In this document: positions 7,833-17,050 of the stretch, piece by piece
Layout: the number at the start of each line of letters is the position of its first letter
How positions within the stretch are numbered: the stretch's first letter is position 1
Origin: Clostridium lacusfryxellense
GTDB lineage: Bacteria; Bacillota; Clostridia; Clostridiales; Clostridiaceae
Assembly (NCBI RefSeq): GCF_018861735.1
Contig: NZ_JAHLEB010000001.1
Coordinates: forward strand, 124,001-188,000
Reading direction: 5' to 3'
Length of the DNA: 64,000 bases
Translations under genes and position numbers: made by a program
The notes under the pieces: generated by a model
What the model saw: the letters and a program-made list of their open reading frames with translations, nothing else
Database searches by the model: none
Told to the model about the DNA's origin: nothing

Positions 7833-8345
7833 TTATTTTTTCTTGAACTCCTTATTATCTAAAATAATAACGCCTGAATTATCTTCCTTTGCAGCTTTCT
7901 TTGTGTGATTTACAACTTTTATAACGTCCTTGTATGATTGTTTAGCTCCACTTACAAGCAAGGGAACTCCTATAAAATCAATTTTTAGCCATCTAGAAAA
8001 TAATCCACCAAACGTCATTTGTAATGGAACAGTTGGTGACGTATTGGAAAATATAATTTTCTCATTTAATAGATTTTCTTTATGAAGCATAGAAGCTAAA
8101 TTATATAATCCTGGAATTAAAACCTTTGAACGGCCCCTACCTACAGCATAGACTTTATTTCCATCTTCATCATTTCCATAATAAAAAAGTTCTCCACGAT
8201 TACCATATACTAACTTATTAAAGTTAGGCAATTCCAATATTTCATCCTTAGTCGGTTCTCTGGTTTCATCCAGTATTTTTAAGTGATAAGAAATTGCTAA
8301 AATAGATGAGTGAGTACCCCCGTAACAATTATATATGTATATCAT
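7833..8345 (-). CDS. DUF3189 family protein
   Basis: 170 residues, SD AGGTGA before ATG. The N-terminus MIYIYNCYGGTHSSILA is the hallmark of DUF3189, a clostridial family of unknown function with a short glycine-rich beta-loop start that resembles a nucleotide-binding fold. A second conserved part is YAVGRGRSK-L. No membrane segment. It is followed upstream by a PHP gene on the same strand, 92 bases away, and may share its transcript. Confidence 0.8.
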   Translation of the reverse strand: MIYIYNCYGGTHSSILAISYHLKILDETREPTKDEILELPNFNKLVYGNRGELFYYGNDEDGNKVYAVGRGRSKVLIPGLYNLASMLHKENLLNEKIIFSNTSPTVPLQMTFGGLFSRWLKIDFIGVPLLVSGAKQSYKDVIKVVNHTKKAAKEDNSGVIILDNKEFKKK

Positions 8346-8437
8346 TTAAATCACCTGTTTCCTTATTTTTTAGTTTTGTTTTAGTAATTGTAGTATATGC
8401 ATTAAAAATTGATATTAAACATTTTATTAATCCAAAC

Positions 8438-9193
8438 CTAATCCCTTAATAATTTCATTGATCTGTGTGCGCTTCCATTAGCATTAACAATATCATCATC
8501 TGTAAGGCCTGCCTCAACTGCAATATCATAAGCTTTACCAAAATACCCTACATATTCAGATTTGTGTGAATCGCTCCCCAATGAAAATTTAACACCCAAC
8601 ATCTTTAACTTTTTTATTGTTTCAATATCCATATTCCTATGACTTCTGTTAATTTCCAAAGCAGTATTTCTTTGAGCAGCAACCTTTCCAATTTCGATAA
8701 TATCTGGATTAACATGTTCTAAAGGATGATTTAATATTGTAATATCATATTTATTAATAGCATTAATTGCAGCTTCTGTATAATTCCTTAATAAAAATGG
8801 ATTTTGTAATGCTCCGGGATGATAGCCCGCACAAATTATGTCCAGGTAATCAATTACTTCATCTTTAATATCTATATCCCCTTTTTTGGTAATAATATTA
8901 CATTCTACGCCAAGAAGAATCTTAAAGCCATTCTCTATAAGTAACGAACTCTTATTAAGATCGTCGATTAATTTACGTAATTCTACATACTGATTTAGTT
9001 TCATCCCGAAGGTAATATGTTTATAACCATGATCAGTTATGGCGATTTCTTTTAACCCTCTTTTTATTCCAGCTTTGACATTCGATTCAATAGTTCCTTT
9101 TGCATGTTCTCCCAAGATAACATTAAATAAAGGAATATGACCCTTTGCAATATTAGTATGAGTATGATAGTCTGCAATAATCTTAAAACTCAT
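8438..9193 (-). CDS. PHP-domain phosphoesterase
   Basis: 251 residues, SD GGAGGGG. PHP metal-binding signatures are DYHTHT near residue 8, AITDHGYK, a Cys/His-containing middle (CAGYHPGAL), NHPLEH and finally SLGSDSHK. These residues coordinate a trinuclear metal centre in histidinol-phosphatase-like and related phosphoesterases. The length is close to YcdX/HisJ-type enzymes. No his operon is nearby, so the substrate is open. Confidence 0.85.
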   Translation of the reverse strand: MSFKIIADYHTHTNIAKGHIPLFNVILGEHAKGTIESNVKAGIKRGLKEIAITDHGYKHITFGMKLNQYVELRKLIDDLNKSSLLIENGFKILLGVECNIITKKGDIDIKDEVIDYLDIICAGYHPGALQNPFLLRNYTEAAINAINKYDITILNHPLEHVNPDIIEIGKVAAQRNTALEINRSHRNMDIETIKKLKMLGVKFSLGSDSHKSEYVGYFGKAYDIAVEAGLTDDDIVNANGSAHRSMKLLRD

Positions 9194-9344
9194 TTTATCC
9201 CCTCCATGATTTAATATCTCTTAATTAGCTACACTCTTATCCAATTTTATTTTACCCATATTACTAAATAATACTTACATTCTACTATTTACGCATATCT
9301 CACTTGACTTTTATATATAATATTTGTAAGATATAAAAAAGTGG

Positions 9345-9671
9345 GTGATTAGAATTAAGGAACTTTTTAAAGCTTATAAAAGGAATATAATATTTTGAAT
9401 TATACTTATAATATTTTTGTGTTTTTCTATAACTATCGCAGCTATTTCTATGTTTTTTATATCTTATTACACGCAAAATATATGGTTATTACGGCTTTCG
9501 TGTGCTTTGATTTATAGTATATTGCCTTCTATTTGTTGTTTGATTTTTAATGTGAAATATGCAAAACAATTTGAAAATAAACTTTTAACATTTTTGAAAT
9601 TTTCAATGTTCTCATATATTCCTATTTTTGTATTAGGATTTATAATATCCTTGCTTGTAAGCAGTAAATAA
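9345..9671 (+). pseudogene. small membrane protein gene interrupted by an in-frame TGA
   Basis: From GTG 9345 the frame reads VIRIKELFKAYKRNIIF, meets TGA at 9396-9398, then continues open as IILIIFLCFSITIAA through about 90 residues with three hydrophobic segments, ending FIISLLVSSK. The position of the stop in a hydrophobic segment suits a former TGG Trp codon. A downstream restart at TTG 9417 has no ribosome site. I infer a nonsense-disrupted gene; recoding is not suggested by any nearby structure. Family unknown. Confidence 0.5.
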
Positions 9672-9679
9672 ATATATTG

Positions 9680-9981
9680 TTAATAAGGGGAGTTCACTTT
9701 GTGAACTCCCCTTATTAACAATATATATAAATATTTAATTTTAATTTAAGTAGAGAATAGTACTTTTAAATTTAAAGTATTTTTACTTTGTCTTATCACA
9801 TATATTTAAGACCTCTTATTTATAAAATTGTACTAACCTCTATAAACTTTAACAACTTAATCTGAACCATTGGACTATCCCCTTTCTATTAGCAATTATT
9901 TTACTTTATCTAATGAGGGTAAATATCTTTGTGGAATCACTTCCACTTCTTGAACTAATTAAATTCTGTTGCTTTTATTAT
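9680..9981 (-). ncRNA. candidate small transcript, copy A
   Basis: Predicted from the minus-strand promoter and the terminal hairpin: about 300 nt beginning near 9981 and ending past the hairpin at 9697-9680. It carries SD AAAGGGGA and a 16-codon ORF. A second copy lies at 35245-35522. No known RNA family recognised. It is antisense to nothing but the end of the broken membrane gene. Confidence 0.45.
9820..9870 (-). CDS. micro-ORF, MVQIKLLKFIEVSTIL (copy A)
   Basis: Minus-strand ATG at 9870 follows SD AAAGGGGA with a 7-nt gap. The 16-residue product is hydrophobic with two lysines and one glutamate. The first 15 codons are identical in copy B, where the stop falls one codon earlier. Because the copies are identical here, substitution pattern cannot prove coding. 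Could be a micropeptide, a leader, or chance within an RNA. Confidence 0.4.
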   Translation of the reverse strand: MVQIKLLKFIEVSTIL

Positions 9982-9987
9982 GAATTA

Positions 9988-10016
9988 ATAATACCATACT
10001 AATGAATGTCTGTAAA
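9988..10016 (-). promoter_or_regulatory. minus-strand promoter of repeat copy A
   Basis: TTTACA (complement of 10011-10016), exactly 17 bp, TATTAT (complement of 9988-9993). Both hexamers and the spacing are identical in copy B although the spacer bases have diverged. Confidence 0.65.
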
Positions 10017-10062
10017 TAACTATTTTCAATTAATAACAAATATCTCCGGAGTAATATAAAGA

Positions 10063-10228
10063 AATATATTTGGTGGTTTAGGATTAATGGTTTAAAATAT
10101 TTCACGAAAACATGTCAATATTTCTAAGCCTTTTTTAATTTTAGAAAGGAAATTTTTAAAATAAGGGAATATAATAAAGTTACGTATACGTTTATATGCT
10201 GAAATTTAAAAACTGGAGGATGAGAATT
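10063..10228. other. leader region of the secreted pectate-lyase-like gene
   Basis: AT-rich. Contains ATACGTTTAT near 10181 and the ribosome site GGAGG at 10215-10219. No clear promoter pair was picked out. Confidence 0.3.
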
Positions 10229-12322
10229 ATGTTTAAGAAAAAACTTGGTAAGTTGAAGAAATTCATCTCTAATACACTTGTTGTATCGATGACAATTTCA
10301 TCATTGCTACTTACAACCACTGTAAGTGCTGCAACAACATCATTAGAATTAAAGTACCAATGTGGTGATGCAGCAAATGGAAATGCAGTAAAGCCATACA
10401 TATCACTAATAAATAATGGTACAAGTAGTGTTGCATTATCCGATATTAAGGTAAGATACTGGTATACAAAAGATAGTAGCGTATCAGAGAATTTTGTAGT
10501 AGACTATTCTCCTACTATTAGTGCGAGTAACATAACAGGTGCCTTTGAAGATGTTACAAATGGTCACTATTTGGAGACTGGATTTGCAACAGTTGCAGGA
10601 AACTTAGCAGTTGGTGGTAATACTGGTACATTAAAATTAAGAGCTAACAAGAGTGATTGGTCTAACTATACACAAACTGATGATTACTCATTTGACGCAA
10701 CAAAAACAAGTTTAGCAGATTGGACTAAGATAACAGTTTATTATCAAGGACAGCTTGTATGGGGAACTGAGCCAGGTGCAGTTACAAATCATGCACCAGT
10801 ACTCAATACAATCGGAAGCAAAAGTGTAGTGGCAGCTAGTGCACTTACATTCACAGTTAGTGCTACAGATGCAGATAGTGATACATTAACATATAGTGCT
10901 AGTGGTCTTCCAACAGGAGCAACCTTTAACACTTCGACAAAAACATTTACATGGACACCAACAATTTCGCAAGTGGGAAGTTATACACCTACATTTACAG
11001 TAAGTGATGGGCAAGTTACAGATAGTGAAACACCAACCATTACAGTTACTTCATCAGCATCTACTAATAATGCACCAGTAATTAATACAATTGGAAGTAA
11101 AAGTGTAGTAGCAGCTAGTGCACTTACATTCGTAGTTAGTGCTACAGATTCAGATGGGGATGAATTAACATATAGTGCTAATGGTCTTCCAACAGGAGCG
11201 ACCTTTAACACTTCGACGAAAACATTTACATGGACACCAACAACATCACAAGTAGGTAGTTATACACCTACATTTACAGTAAGTGATGGACAAGTTACAG
11301 ATAGTGAAACACCTAATATTACCGTTGCGGCTCAATCATCAGGTACTAAAATTATTTGTTCGACGGTTGCTCAGATTCAAACCGCTTTGACAAATGCAGC
11401 GCCAGGAGATGATATTGTTATAAAGGCTGGTACTTATACTGGTGCAAAAACTACTTTAGATGGTAAATCAGTATATTTTAACTCAGCAAATAATGGAACA
11501 TCAGCAAAGCATATTACTATCGAAAGTGAAGATGCATCTAATCCAGCTGTTTTATCTGGTTCATCTATTACATCAGCAGGATATGCACTTTATATTACCG
11601 GAGATTATTGGGATATTAAAAACCTTAAAGTTACTGGCGCGCAAAAAGGTATTGTGTTAGATAATTCAAATCATTCGCTTATCTATGGCTGTGAGGTTTA
11701 TGGAGTAGGTCAGGAAGGTATCCATTTACGCGATGGTAGTTCAAATTGTATCGTAGACAGTTGCAATGTACATGATACAGGAACCGGAAGTAGTTCTGAC
11801 AAAGGGTACGGAGAAGGAATATATGTTGGTTCAGATAATGGATCTTGGTCATCATATGCCTATGCATGTGACAACAACATTATTCAAAATTGTAGTGTTG
11901 GTTATAATGTAGCAGCAGAATGTATTGACGTAAAAGAGGGAACTCAAAATACTGTAATTCAAAATTGTATATTTGACGGAAGTGGAATGTCTGGAGTTAA
12001 CTCATCAGATGATATGGTTGCTCTTAAAGGAGCTAATGCAGTATTATATAATAATCTATTTAATCAAAATGGCAATTCAATCATTTCAGATGCAATTCAT
12101 TTAAATAATCGTGGAACTGTCTATTCAGGAACAGGAACAGGAATTTACTATAATACTTTCAACATGGACAGTGCAACTGAATATTTAGTGCAAAGTAAAC
12201 AAGGAGCATGTACTTACAAAGTATGGGGTAATACAAGAAATCCAGCTGGGAATACGTGGGGAACAAATTCTGGAACAACATTTACAAGTACAAATCCGGG
12301 TTCGTCTTGGCCACAACCATAA
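10229..12322 (+). CDS. secreted CBM3 - Ig - Ig - beta-helix pectate lyase-like enzyme
   Basis: 697 residues from ATG 10229, chosen because GGAGG lies 9 bases upstream. Signal peptide 1-34 (basic start, hydrophobic core, cleavage after VSA). Next is a cellulose-binding CBM3 module (about 38-180; SLELKYQCGD ... QLVWGTEPG), two nearly identical Ig/cadherin-like repeats of about 93 residues (from NHAPVLNTIGSKSVV and NNAPVINTIGSKSVV), then a right-handed parallel beta-helix (about 375-697) of the PL9-like pectate lyase kind (AGTYTG, GVGQEGIHLRDGSSNC, AECIDVKEGTQNT). Probably cleaves pectic polymer while tethered to cellulose in plant cell walls. Monocistronic, ending at a perfect terminator. Confidence 0.85.
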   Translation: MFKKKLGKLKKFISNTLVVSMTISSLLLTTTVSAATTSLELKYQCGDAANGNAVKPYISLINNGTSSVALSDIKVRYWYTKDSSVSENFVVDYSPTISASNITGAFEDVTNGHYLETGFATVAGNLAVGGNTGTLKLRANKSDWSNYTQTDDYSFDATKTSLADWTKITVYYQGQLVWGTEPGAVTNHAPVLNTIGSKSVVAASALTFTVSATDADSDTLTYSASGLPTGATFNTSTKTFTWTPTISQVGSYTPTFTVSDGQVTDSETPTITVTSSASTNNAPVINTIGSKSVVAASALTFVVSATDSDGDELTYSANGLPTGATFNTSTKTFTWTPTTSQVGSYTPTFTVSDGQVTDSETPNITVAAQSSGTKIICSTVAQIQTALTNAAPGDDIVIKAGTYTGAKTTLDGKSVYFNSANNGTSAKHITIESEDASNPAVLSGSSITSAGYALYITGDYWDIKNLKVTGAQKGIVLDNSNHSLIYGCEVYGVGQEGIHLRDGSSNCIVDSCNVHDTGTGSSSDKGYGEGIYVGSDNGSWSSYAYACDNNIIQNCSVGYNVAAECIDVKEGTQNTVIQNCIFDGSGMSGVNSSDDMVALKGANAVLYNNLFNQNGNSIISDAIHLNNRGTVYSGTGTGIYYNTFNMDSATEYLVQSKQGACTYKVWGNTRNPAGNTWGTNSGTTFTSTNPGSSWPQP

Positions 12323-12391
12323 TATTAACGGGTAAAGCTGACATATGGATATGAGGCGGTATATGTTAAGATTACTAGCTATTTAACTAAA

Positions 12392-12430
12392 AATGAACCA
12401 CATATTGGTTCCAATATGTGGTTCATTTTG
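12392..12430. terminator. terminator between pectate lyase-like gene and AraC regulator
   Basis: Perfect 17-bp stem AATGAACCACATATTGG (12392-12408) with complement 12411-12427 and a two-base gap, TTTTGG after. Convergent genes flank it, so it can serve both. Confidence 0.9.
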
Positions 12431-12450
12431 GCGCTTAGAAAATTCTACTT

Positions 12451-13308
12451 TTATATTTTACTCCATTCTTGCATTGAATATTTTTTAGGGGATATCCCAA
12501 TATTTTTTGTAAATGTAGAAATGAAATATGTATAGCTATTAAATCCGACCATTTCACAAACCTCAGTAATAGAAAAGTTCTTTTTAAGTAATTCTCTTGC
12601 TTTTAATAGCCTTAAGTTTATTATATAATTATTCAAGGTTGTGCCTGTAGTTTTTTTAAATAATCTAGATAAGTAGAATTTGTTAAAATGAAATGTTTGA
12701 GCCAAATGTTCAAGGCATAGTTCATCATTAAGATAAGTTTTTATATATTGTAAAATAGGTTTAATGGCCCTAGTGTCATTATCTGTGGTGTGTGAAATTG
12801 ATAATTCGTCTGAGTGGAAAAAAGAGCTAATTAAAAGTAGGATTTCAATTAATTTTATCCTTCTATATATTTGATATCCAAAGGTCCTATTTTTATGATG
12901 ATATAAAGCATCATCTAAAAGACTAATTAGCTTTAATGATTGGTCATTATGTAGGTGAATTGCTTGTGAACTCTTTGCACATTTATTAATAAATATATCC
13001 AATAAATCTATCTCGGAAGTGGAAAATACGTTAACCAATTCCGGAGTAAACATTAGCACGTAACGATCAAGATCTATGTTAAGTGGGGGTTGCGTAAGAT
13101 GAATATCCATATTGTTAATTAAGACAAGGTCTCCTTTTTTTAAAGTGTAAGATTGGTCATTAATATAGCAATGTGTTCCATCTGTTAGATTATAAAAAAC
13201 CTCGAATTGGTCGTGAAAGTGGAAGTCCGTTTTCACAGGCTGGCCTATTCTATGGGTTAACATGAAATCATTAATATAATTTTGTTTAAGCTCTTTATCT
13301 ATTATCAT
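12451..13308 (-). CDS. AraC-family regulator with cupin sensor
   Basis: 285 residues. The N-terminal cupin-like sugar-sensing part (about 1-150) has HFHDQFEVFYNLTDGTHCYI and LKKGDLVLINNMDIH. The C-terminal double helix-turn-helix (about 185-280) has LCLEHLAQTFHFNKFYLSRLFKKTTG in its first HTH and ITEVCEMVGFNSYTYFISTFTKNIGISPKKY in its second. It is transcribed divergently from the yesMN-like operon and probably controls it or the pectinolytic genes. The inducer is unknown. Confidence 0.88.
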   Translation of the reverse strand: MIIDKELKQNYINDFMLTHRIGQPVKTDFHFHDQFEVFYNLTDGTHCYINDQSYTLKKGDLVLINNMDIHLTQPPLNIDLDRYVLMFTPELVNVFSTSEIDLLDIFINKCAKSSQAIHLHNDQSLKLISLLDDALYHHKNRTFGYQIYRRIKLIEILLLISSFFHSDELSISHTTDNDTRAIKPILQYIKTYLNDELCLEHLAQTFHFNKFYLSRLFKKTTGTTLNNYIINLRLLKARELLKKNFSITEVCEMVGFNSYTYFISTFTKNIGISPKKYSMQEWSKI

Positions 13309-13528
13309 AGTAGCCCAACTTTCTTTATAAGAATTATTATTCTATTTACATGTATACAATAATAGTATAGCACAAATTATATCTAATGATATATAACAGA
13401 ATTTCTCCAAGTGAACATATTAAAATAATTAGGGGTATAAAAAAAATATTTGGTAAATAATTAAATATGGTTGTATAATTAATATATTAAAATTACATTA
13501 TTATTACTATTAATTAGAGGGGTGTGTA

Positions 13529-15325
13529 ATGACTACTGCGTCAATTTTTTTAAAAAGGAGTATTGTACGTTTTAAAAATTTAAAACTAAGGAATAAAATA
13601 GCTCTAGCTACAACATTATTGATTTCAGTGTCAACAGCAAGTACATTATTCTTTCTGTACATACAATCTAAGAATATAGTTTCACAAAAAAGCTATAATG
13701 AAACACATGAGATAACTGTACAGCTAGCAAAATATTATGATGAAAAACTTACTAAAATAATTAACTTAACTCAAGGTATTTTTCAAGATCAAACTTTTAA
13801 GCTGTCATTAAATAATATATTATGGAATCCACAGTACAACTATGCAATAGAATCAACCACCATGCAAAATCTATTTCAGCAAACTAGGTTAAAGGATACA
13901 TATGTGGATTCTATTTTTATGTATACTACCAAGGGTGTATTTCATGAGAATAATAACAAGGTAAGAACAGGATTTGATTTTACTAAATCTAATCTTTATA
14001 AAGGTTATCAAATAAATCACATTATTTCCTGGCAATCTGGTTGTCAAGATGTTATTGTTGATAACAATTCCGACGTAATTCCTGTTGTATTAAGTACAAC
14101 AATAGATGGAGTGTATGATAAGGCAGTAATGGTACTTAATTTAAAAGAAAATGCGTTTAAAGCAAACTTCGAAGACATTAGTTCAAATAATAAGGGAAGT
14201 ATATTTTTACTTAATACTGATGGAAGCGTTGTCACGTCTGTTGATAATAAGGACTATGCACCATTATTAAAAGATAAAAATTTTCTGTACAAACTAAATA
14301 ATAGCAGCGGGTATTTTAAGTATAATTATAATAAGCAAAAGCTTTATGTAAACTATGCCATTGTAGCAATAAATGGATGGAAAACCATAATGATTCAACC
14401 AGAGTCTGAACTACTTAAAGATGTGAATAGTTTGCAGATAACGGTTTTATTAATTGGGTTATTTACCATAAGTTTTGCCGGTATGATGTCAATACTTGTA
14501 GCATCAACTATAACCAAACCTATTTATAGATTGAGGAATACTATTTTAAAAGTTCAGAGTGGGGAATTAGATTCCAGATTTAAAAATATCTATTCAGATG
14601 AAATAGGACAACTTGGAGAAAGTTTTAATGGAATGTTAGACGAGATACAATATCTAATAAAGGATCTTGGACTTGAACGTGAAAAGACTAAAGAAGAGCA
14701 AAAGCAAAAGTCTAAAGCAGAAATAAAGGCCCTTCAAGCACAAATAAATCCTCATTTTCTTTATAATACTTTAGACTCAATATATTGGAAGTCAAAGCTA
14801 GGGGAAAATCAAGAGGTAAGTGAAATGATAATTTCATTGTCTAAGCTCTTAAGAATTGGGTTAAGCAAAGGCCAGGATAAGATTCAAGTTGAAAGCGAGA
14901 TTGAGCATGTAAGAAATTATTTGTATTTAGAAAGTAACATGTATAAGGGGAAATTTGATTATGTAATTAACATAGAAGGCGACATATCTAGATACTATAT
15001 CGTAAAGACTATCCTTCAGCCGTTTGTGGAAAATTCGTTGCTTCATGGATTTGATGGTATTGACTATAAGGGAAATATAATTATAGATGTGAAAGTGAAG
15101 GAGAATAATATTATCTTAGTGGTTAAGGATAATGGGCGAGGAATGAATATTGAAGTTATTAAAAAATCTCTACAAGATAATGTAACTGAATCAGAGGGAT
15201 ATGCGTTAAAGAATGTATATCAGAGATTAAAGCTAAATTATGGAGAAGAATGTAGTATTAATCTTAGAAGTGAGCCTTTTAAAGAAACTTCTGTTGAAAT
15301 AATAATACCTGCGGAGGAAATATAG
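13529..15325 (+). CDS. YesM-type sensor histidine kinase
   Basis: 598 residues, SD GAGGGG. Membrane helix about 24-46, an extracytoplasmic dCache-like sensor about 47-295, a second helix about 300-325, HAMP (TITKPIYRLRNTILKVQ), then the His_kinase domain with QINPHFLYNTLDSIYW containing the phospho-His. The ATPase domain has ENSLLHG and DNGRGM. This family senses extracellular saccharides, often with a binding protein, and phosphorylates a YesN regulator. The partner gene begins two bases after this stop. Confidence 0.92.
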   Translation: MTTASIFLKRSIVRFKNLKLRNKIALATTLLISVSTASTLFFLYIQSKNIVSQKSYNETHEITVQLAKYYDEKLTKIINLTQGIFQDQTFKLSLNNILWNPQYNYAIESTTMQNLFQQTRLKDTYVDSIFMYTTKGVFHENNNKVRTGFDFTKSNLYKGYQINHIISWQSGCQDVIVDNNSDVIPVVLSTTIDGVYDKAVMVLNLKENAFKANFEDISSNNKGSIFLLNTDGSVVTSVDNKDYAPLLKDKNFLYKLNNSSGYFKYNYNKQKLYVNYAIVAINGWKTIMIQPESELLKDVNSLQITVLLIGLFTISFAGMMSILVASTITKPIYRLRNTILKVQSGELDSRFKNIYSDEIGQLGESFNGMLDEIQYLIKDLGLEREKTKEEQKQKSKAEIKALQAQINPHFLYNTLDSIYWKSKLGENQEVSEMIISLSKLLRIGLSKGQDKIQVESEIEHVRNYLYLESNMYKGKFDYVINIEGDISRYYIVKTILQPFVENSLLHGFDGIDYKGNIIIDVKVKENNIILVVKDNGRGMNIEVIKKSLQDNVTESEGYALKNVYQRLKLNYGEECSINLRSEPFKETSVEIIIPAEEI

Positions 15326-15327
15326 TT

Positions 15328-16932
15328 ATGTATGGAATGATAGTAGTAGATGATAAGGAAGATATTGTAATGGGTATCGAGAAATTAGGCAAATGGAGAG
15401 AAATTGGTGTTGAGATTATAGGTACCGCATCAAATGGATTAGAGGCATTAAAATTAGTGAAAAAGCTTAAACCCAAAATTATTATAACAGATATAAAAAT
15501 GCCAGTTATGGATGGACTGCAATTGACTCAAAAGGCTATAGAGTTTGATGAGAACGTCAAAATAATATTGCTAAGTGGATATGGTGAATTTATGTATGCC
15601 CAACAGGCTATGAGGCTGGGAGCAAAAGAATATCTGTTAAAGCCAGCTACCATTGAAACCATAACGGAAGCGGTACTTAGAGCAAAAGAAGAGATATTAA
15701 TAGGAGAAATGAGGTTTAATGAAAATATAGAACTAATTCAACGAGTTAAAGAGAATCTACATTTGGTTAAAGATAAGTACTTTGCTTATTTAGTAACTCA
15801 TGCGGAAAATGATATTGAAGGAATGAAGGAAAGACTGAGTTACTTGGAAGTCGACCTTGATGTTAAAAATTTCAGAGTTATGGTTGTTTCAATTGATGAT
15901 TATGAAAATGTTTATTCTTTACATTCGGGTGAAAACTATGATTTGGTAATGTTCGGTATTGTAAACATACTAGAGGAAACTATAGGCATGTTTTGCAAGA
16001 ATGTTGTATTTGAAACTGATAAGTCCACAATATCTATTATAATGAACGATCAGTATAATAATATTTTCTCTATTGCCGAGAAGTGTAAGGAAAGTATAAA
16101 CCAATATCTGCACTTATCAATTTCTATTGGAATTGGGAGACATTATGAAAGGACTCAGGATATTTATGTTTCTTATAAGGAGGCTATGCGGTCGGTAGAA
16201 AACAGATTTACTATAGGTAAAAATAGCATTATTAGTATTAACGATATAGATGTAAGTGGAGATATAACGTTTAGATACCCTCATAAGATCTTAGAAAATC
16301 TTATAAAGTACATAAAAATAGGAGCGGTAGAGCGGGTTGAGGAGATTTTTGATTCTTTTATTGAGGAGATACGCAACAAAAATCCTAATTTACCAAAGCT
16401 AATAAAAAGTTATCTAAGTGAATTTATATTTTCAATCTCAAAAGAGCTTATGGTAGAAGAAATAAGTATAAAAGAAATTTTAGGAGATGAGTTGGAGTAC
16501 GTAAACAAATTAAATAAACTTGAGACATTAAGCGAAGTTAAAGATGAATTAAAGAAAATAATCATTGAAATAACTAATTACATTTTCAAGCTAAAAAAAG
16601 TAAATGGGAAAACAAATATAGATCTAATTAATGATTATATTAATGAAAATTATATGAAAGATATATCTTTAAATAATATATCAAAGAATATATTTATAAG
16701 CCCTAGCTATATATCAACACTTATTAAAGAAAATTACAATGAAAACTTTGTTGATAGGGTAACACGGCTAAGAGTTGAGGAGGCGAAACTTCTCTTGCTT
16801 TCAGGGAGAGACAAGGTTTATGAAATAGCAGAAAAGGTAGGATATAAAGATAGAAGGTATTTTAGTGATATATTTAAGAAATGTACGGGACTAACGCCCA
16901 AGGAATATGTTGAGAAATATAGAAAACTTTAA
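15328..16932 (+). CDS. YesN-type response regulator with AraC output
   Basis: 534 residues, two bases after the kinase. The receiver domain has acidic VVDDKED, phospho-acceptor Asp in ITDIKMPVMDGL and the Lys in YLLKPA. A central YesN helper region is followed by a C-terminal AraC double HTH (ISLNNISKNIFISPSYISTLI ... VYEIAEKVGYKDRRYFSDIFKK). It probably activates the ABC importer and hydrolases directly downstream. Expression ends at a terminator overlapping its stop codon. Confidence 0.92.
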   Translation: MYGMIVVDDKEDIVMGIEKLGKWREIGVEIIGTASNGLEALKLVKKLKPKIIITDIKMPVMDGLQLTQKAIEFDENVKIILLSGYGEFMYAQQAMRLGAKEYLLKPATIETITEAVLRAKEEILIGEMRFNENIELIQRVKENLHLVKDKYFAYLVTHAENDIEGMKERLSYLEVDLDVKNFRVMVVSIDDYENVYSLHSGENYDLVMFGIVNILEETIGMFCKNVVFETDKSTISIIMNDQYNNIFSIAEKCKESINQYLHLSISIGIGRHYERTQDIYVSYKEAMRSVENRFTIGKNSIISINDIDVSGDITFRYPHKILENLIKYIKIGAVERVEEIFDSFIEEIRNKNPNLPKLIKSYLSEFIFSISKELMVEEISIKEILGDELEYVNKLNKLETLSEVKDELKKIIIEITNYIFKLKKVNGKTNIDLINDYINENYMKDISLNNISKNIFISPSYISTLIKENYNENFVDRVTRLRVEEAKLLLLSGRDKVYEIAEKVGYKDRRYFSDIFKKCTGLTPKEYVEKYRKL

Positions 16933-16964
16933 AAGGATGGTATATAACCTTTTAAAGTTTTTCC
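16924..16964 (+). terminator. terminator overlapping the yesN stop
   Basis: AAACTTTAAAAGG (16924-16936) pairs with CCTTTTAAAGTTT (16948-16960), then TT. The 5' arm contains the stop codon. It separates regulator from transporter transcription. Confidence 0.8.
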
Positions 16965-17050
16965 CCCTTTTTTGAAGATAGTCGCATTGTCTGTTAATGC
17001 TATATATATTAAACTAAACATACAGAAAATAATTAATGGGGGGTATGAAT

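Larger units (their letters stand above)
9678..10062 (-). repeat. hairpin repeat family, complete copy A
   Basis: Homologous along about 350 bases to 35249-35602, with a core (9780-9910) only a few differences apart. Copy A has about 25 extra bases (around 9932-9957, ending TTCTTGAACTAATT). Order on the minus strand is promoter (10016-9988), ribosome site, micro-ORF, AT-rich spacer with the AAGTAGAGAATAG motif, and a perfect 20-bp hairpin (9678-9697 / 9701-9720, loop TTT). See the ncRNA, promoter and micro-ORF entries. Confidence 0.85.

Noticed and set aside
9304-9332. Promoter TTGACT-17-TAAGAT for the broken membrane gene
   Set aside because: The predicted transcript start would be about six bases before the GTG, leaving no ribosome site; kept out as unsupported.
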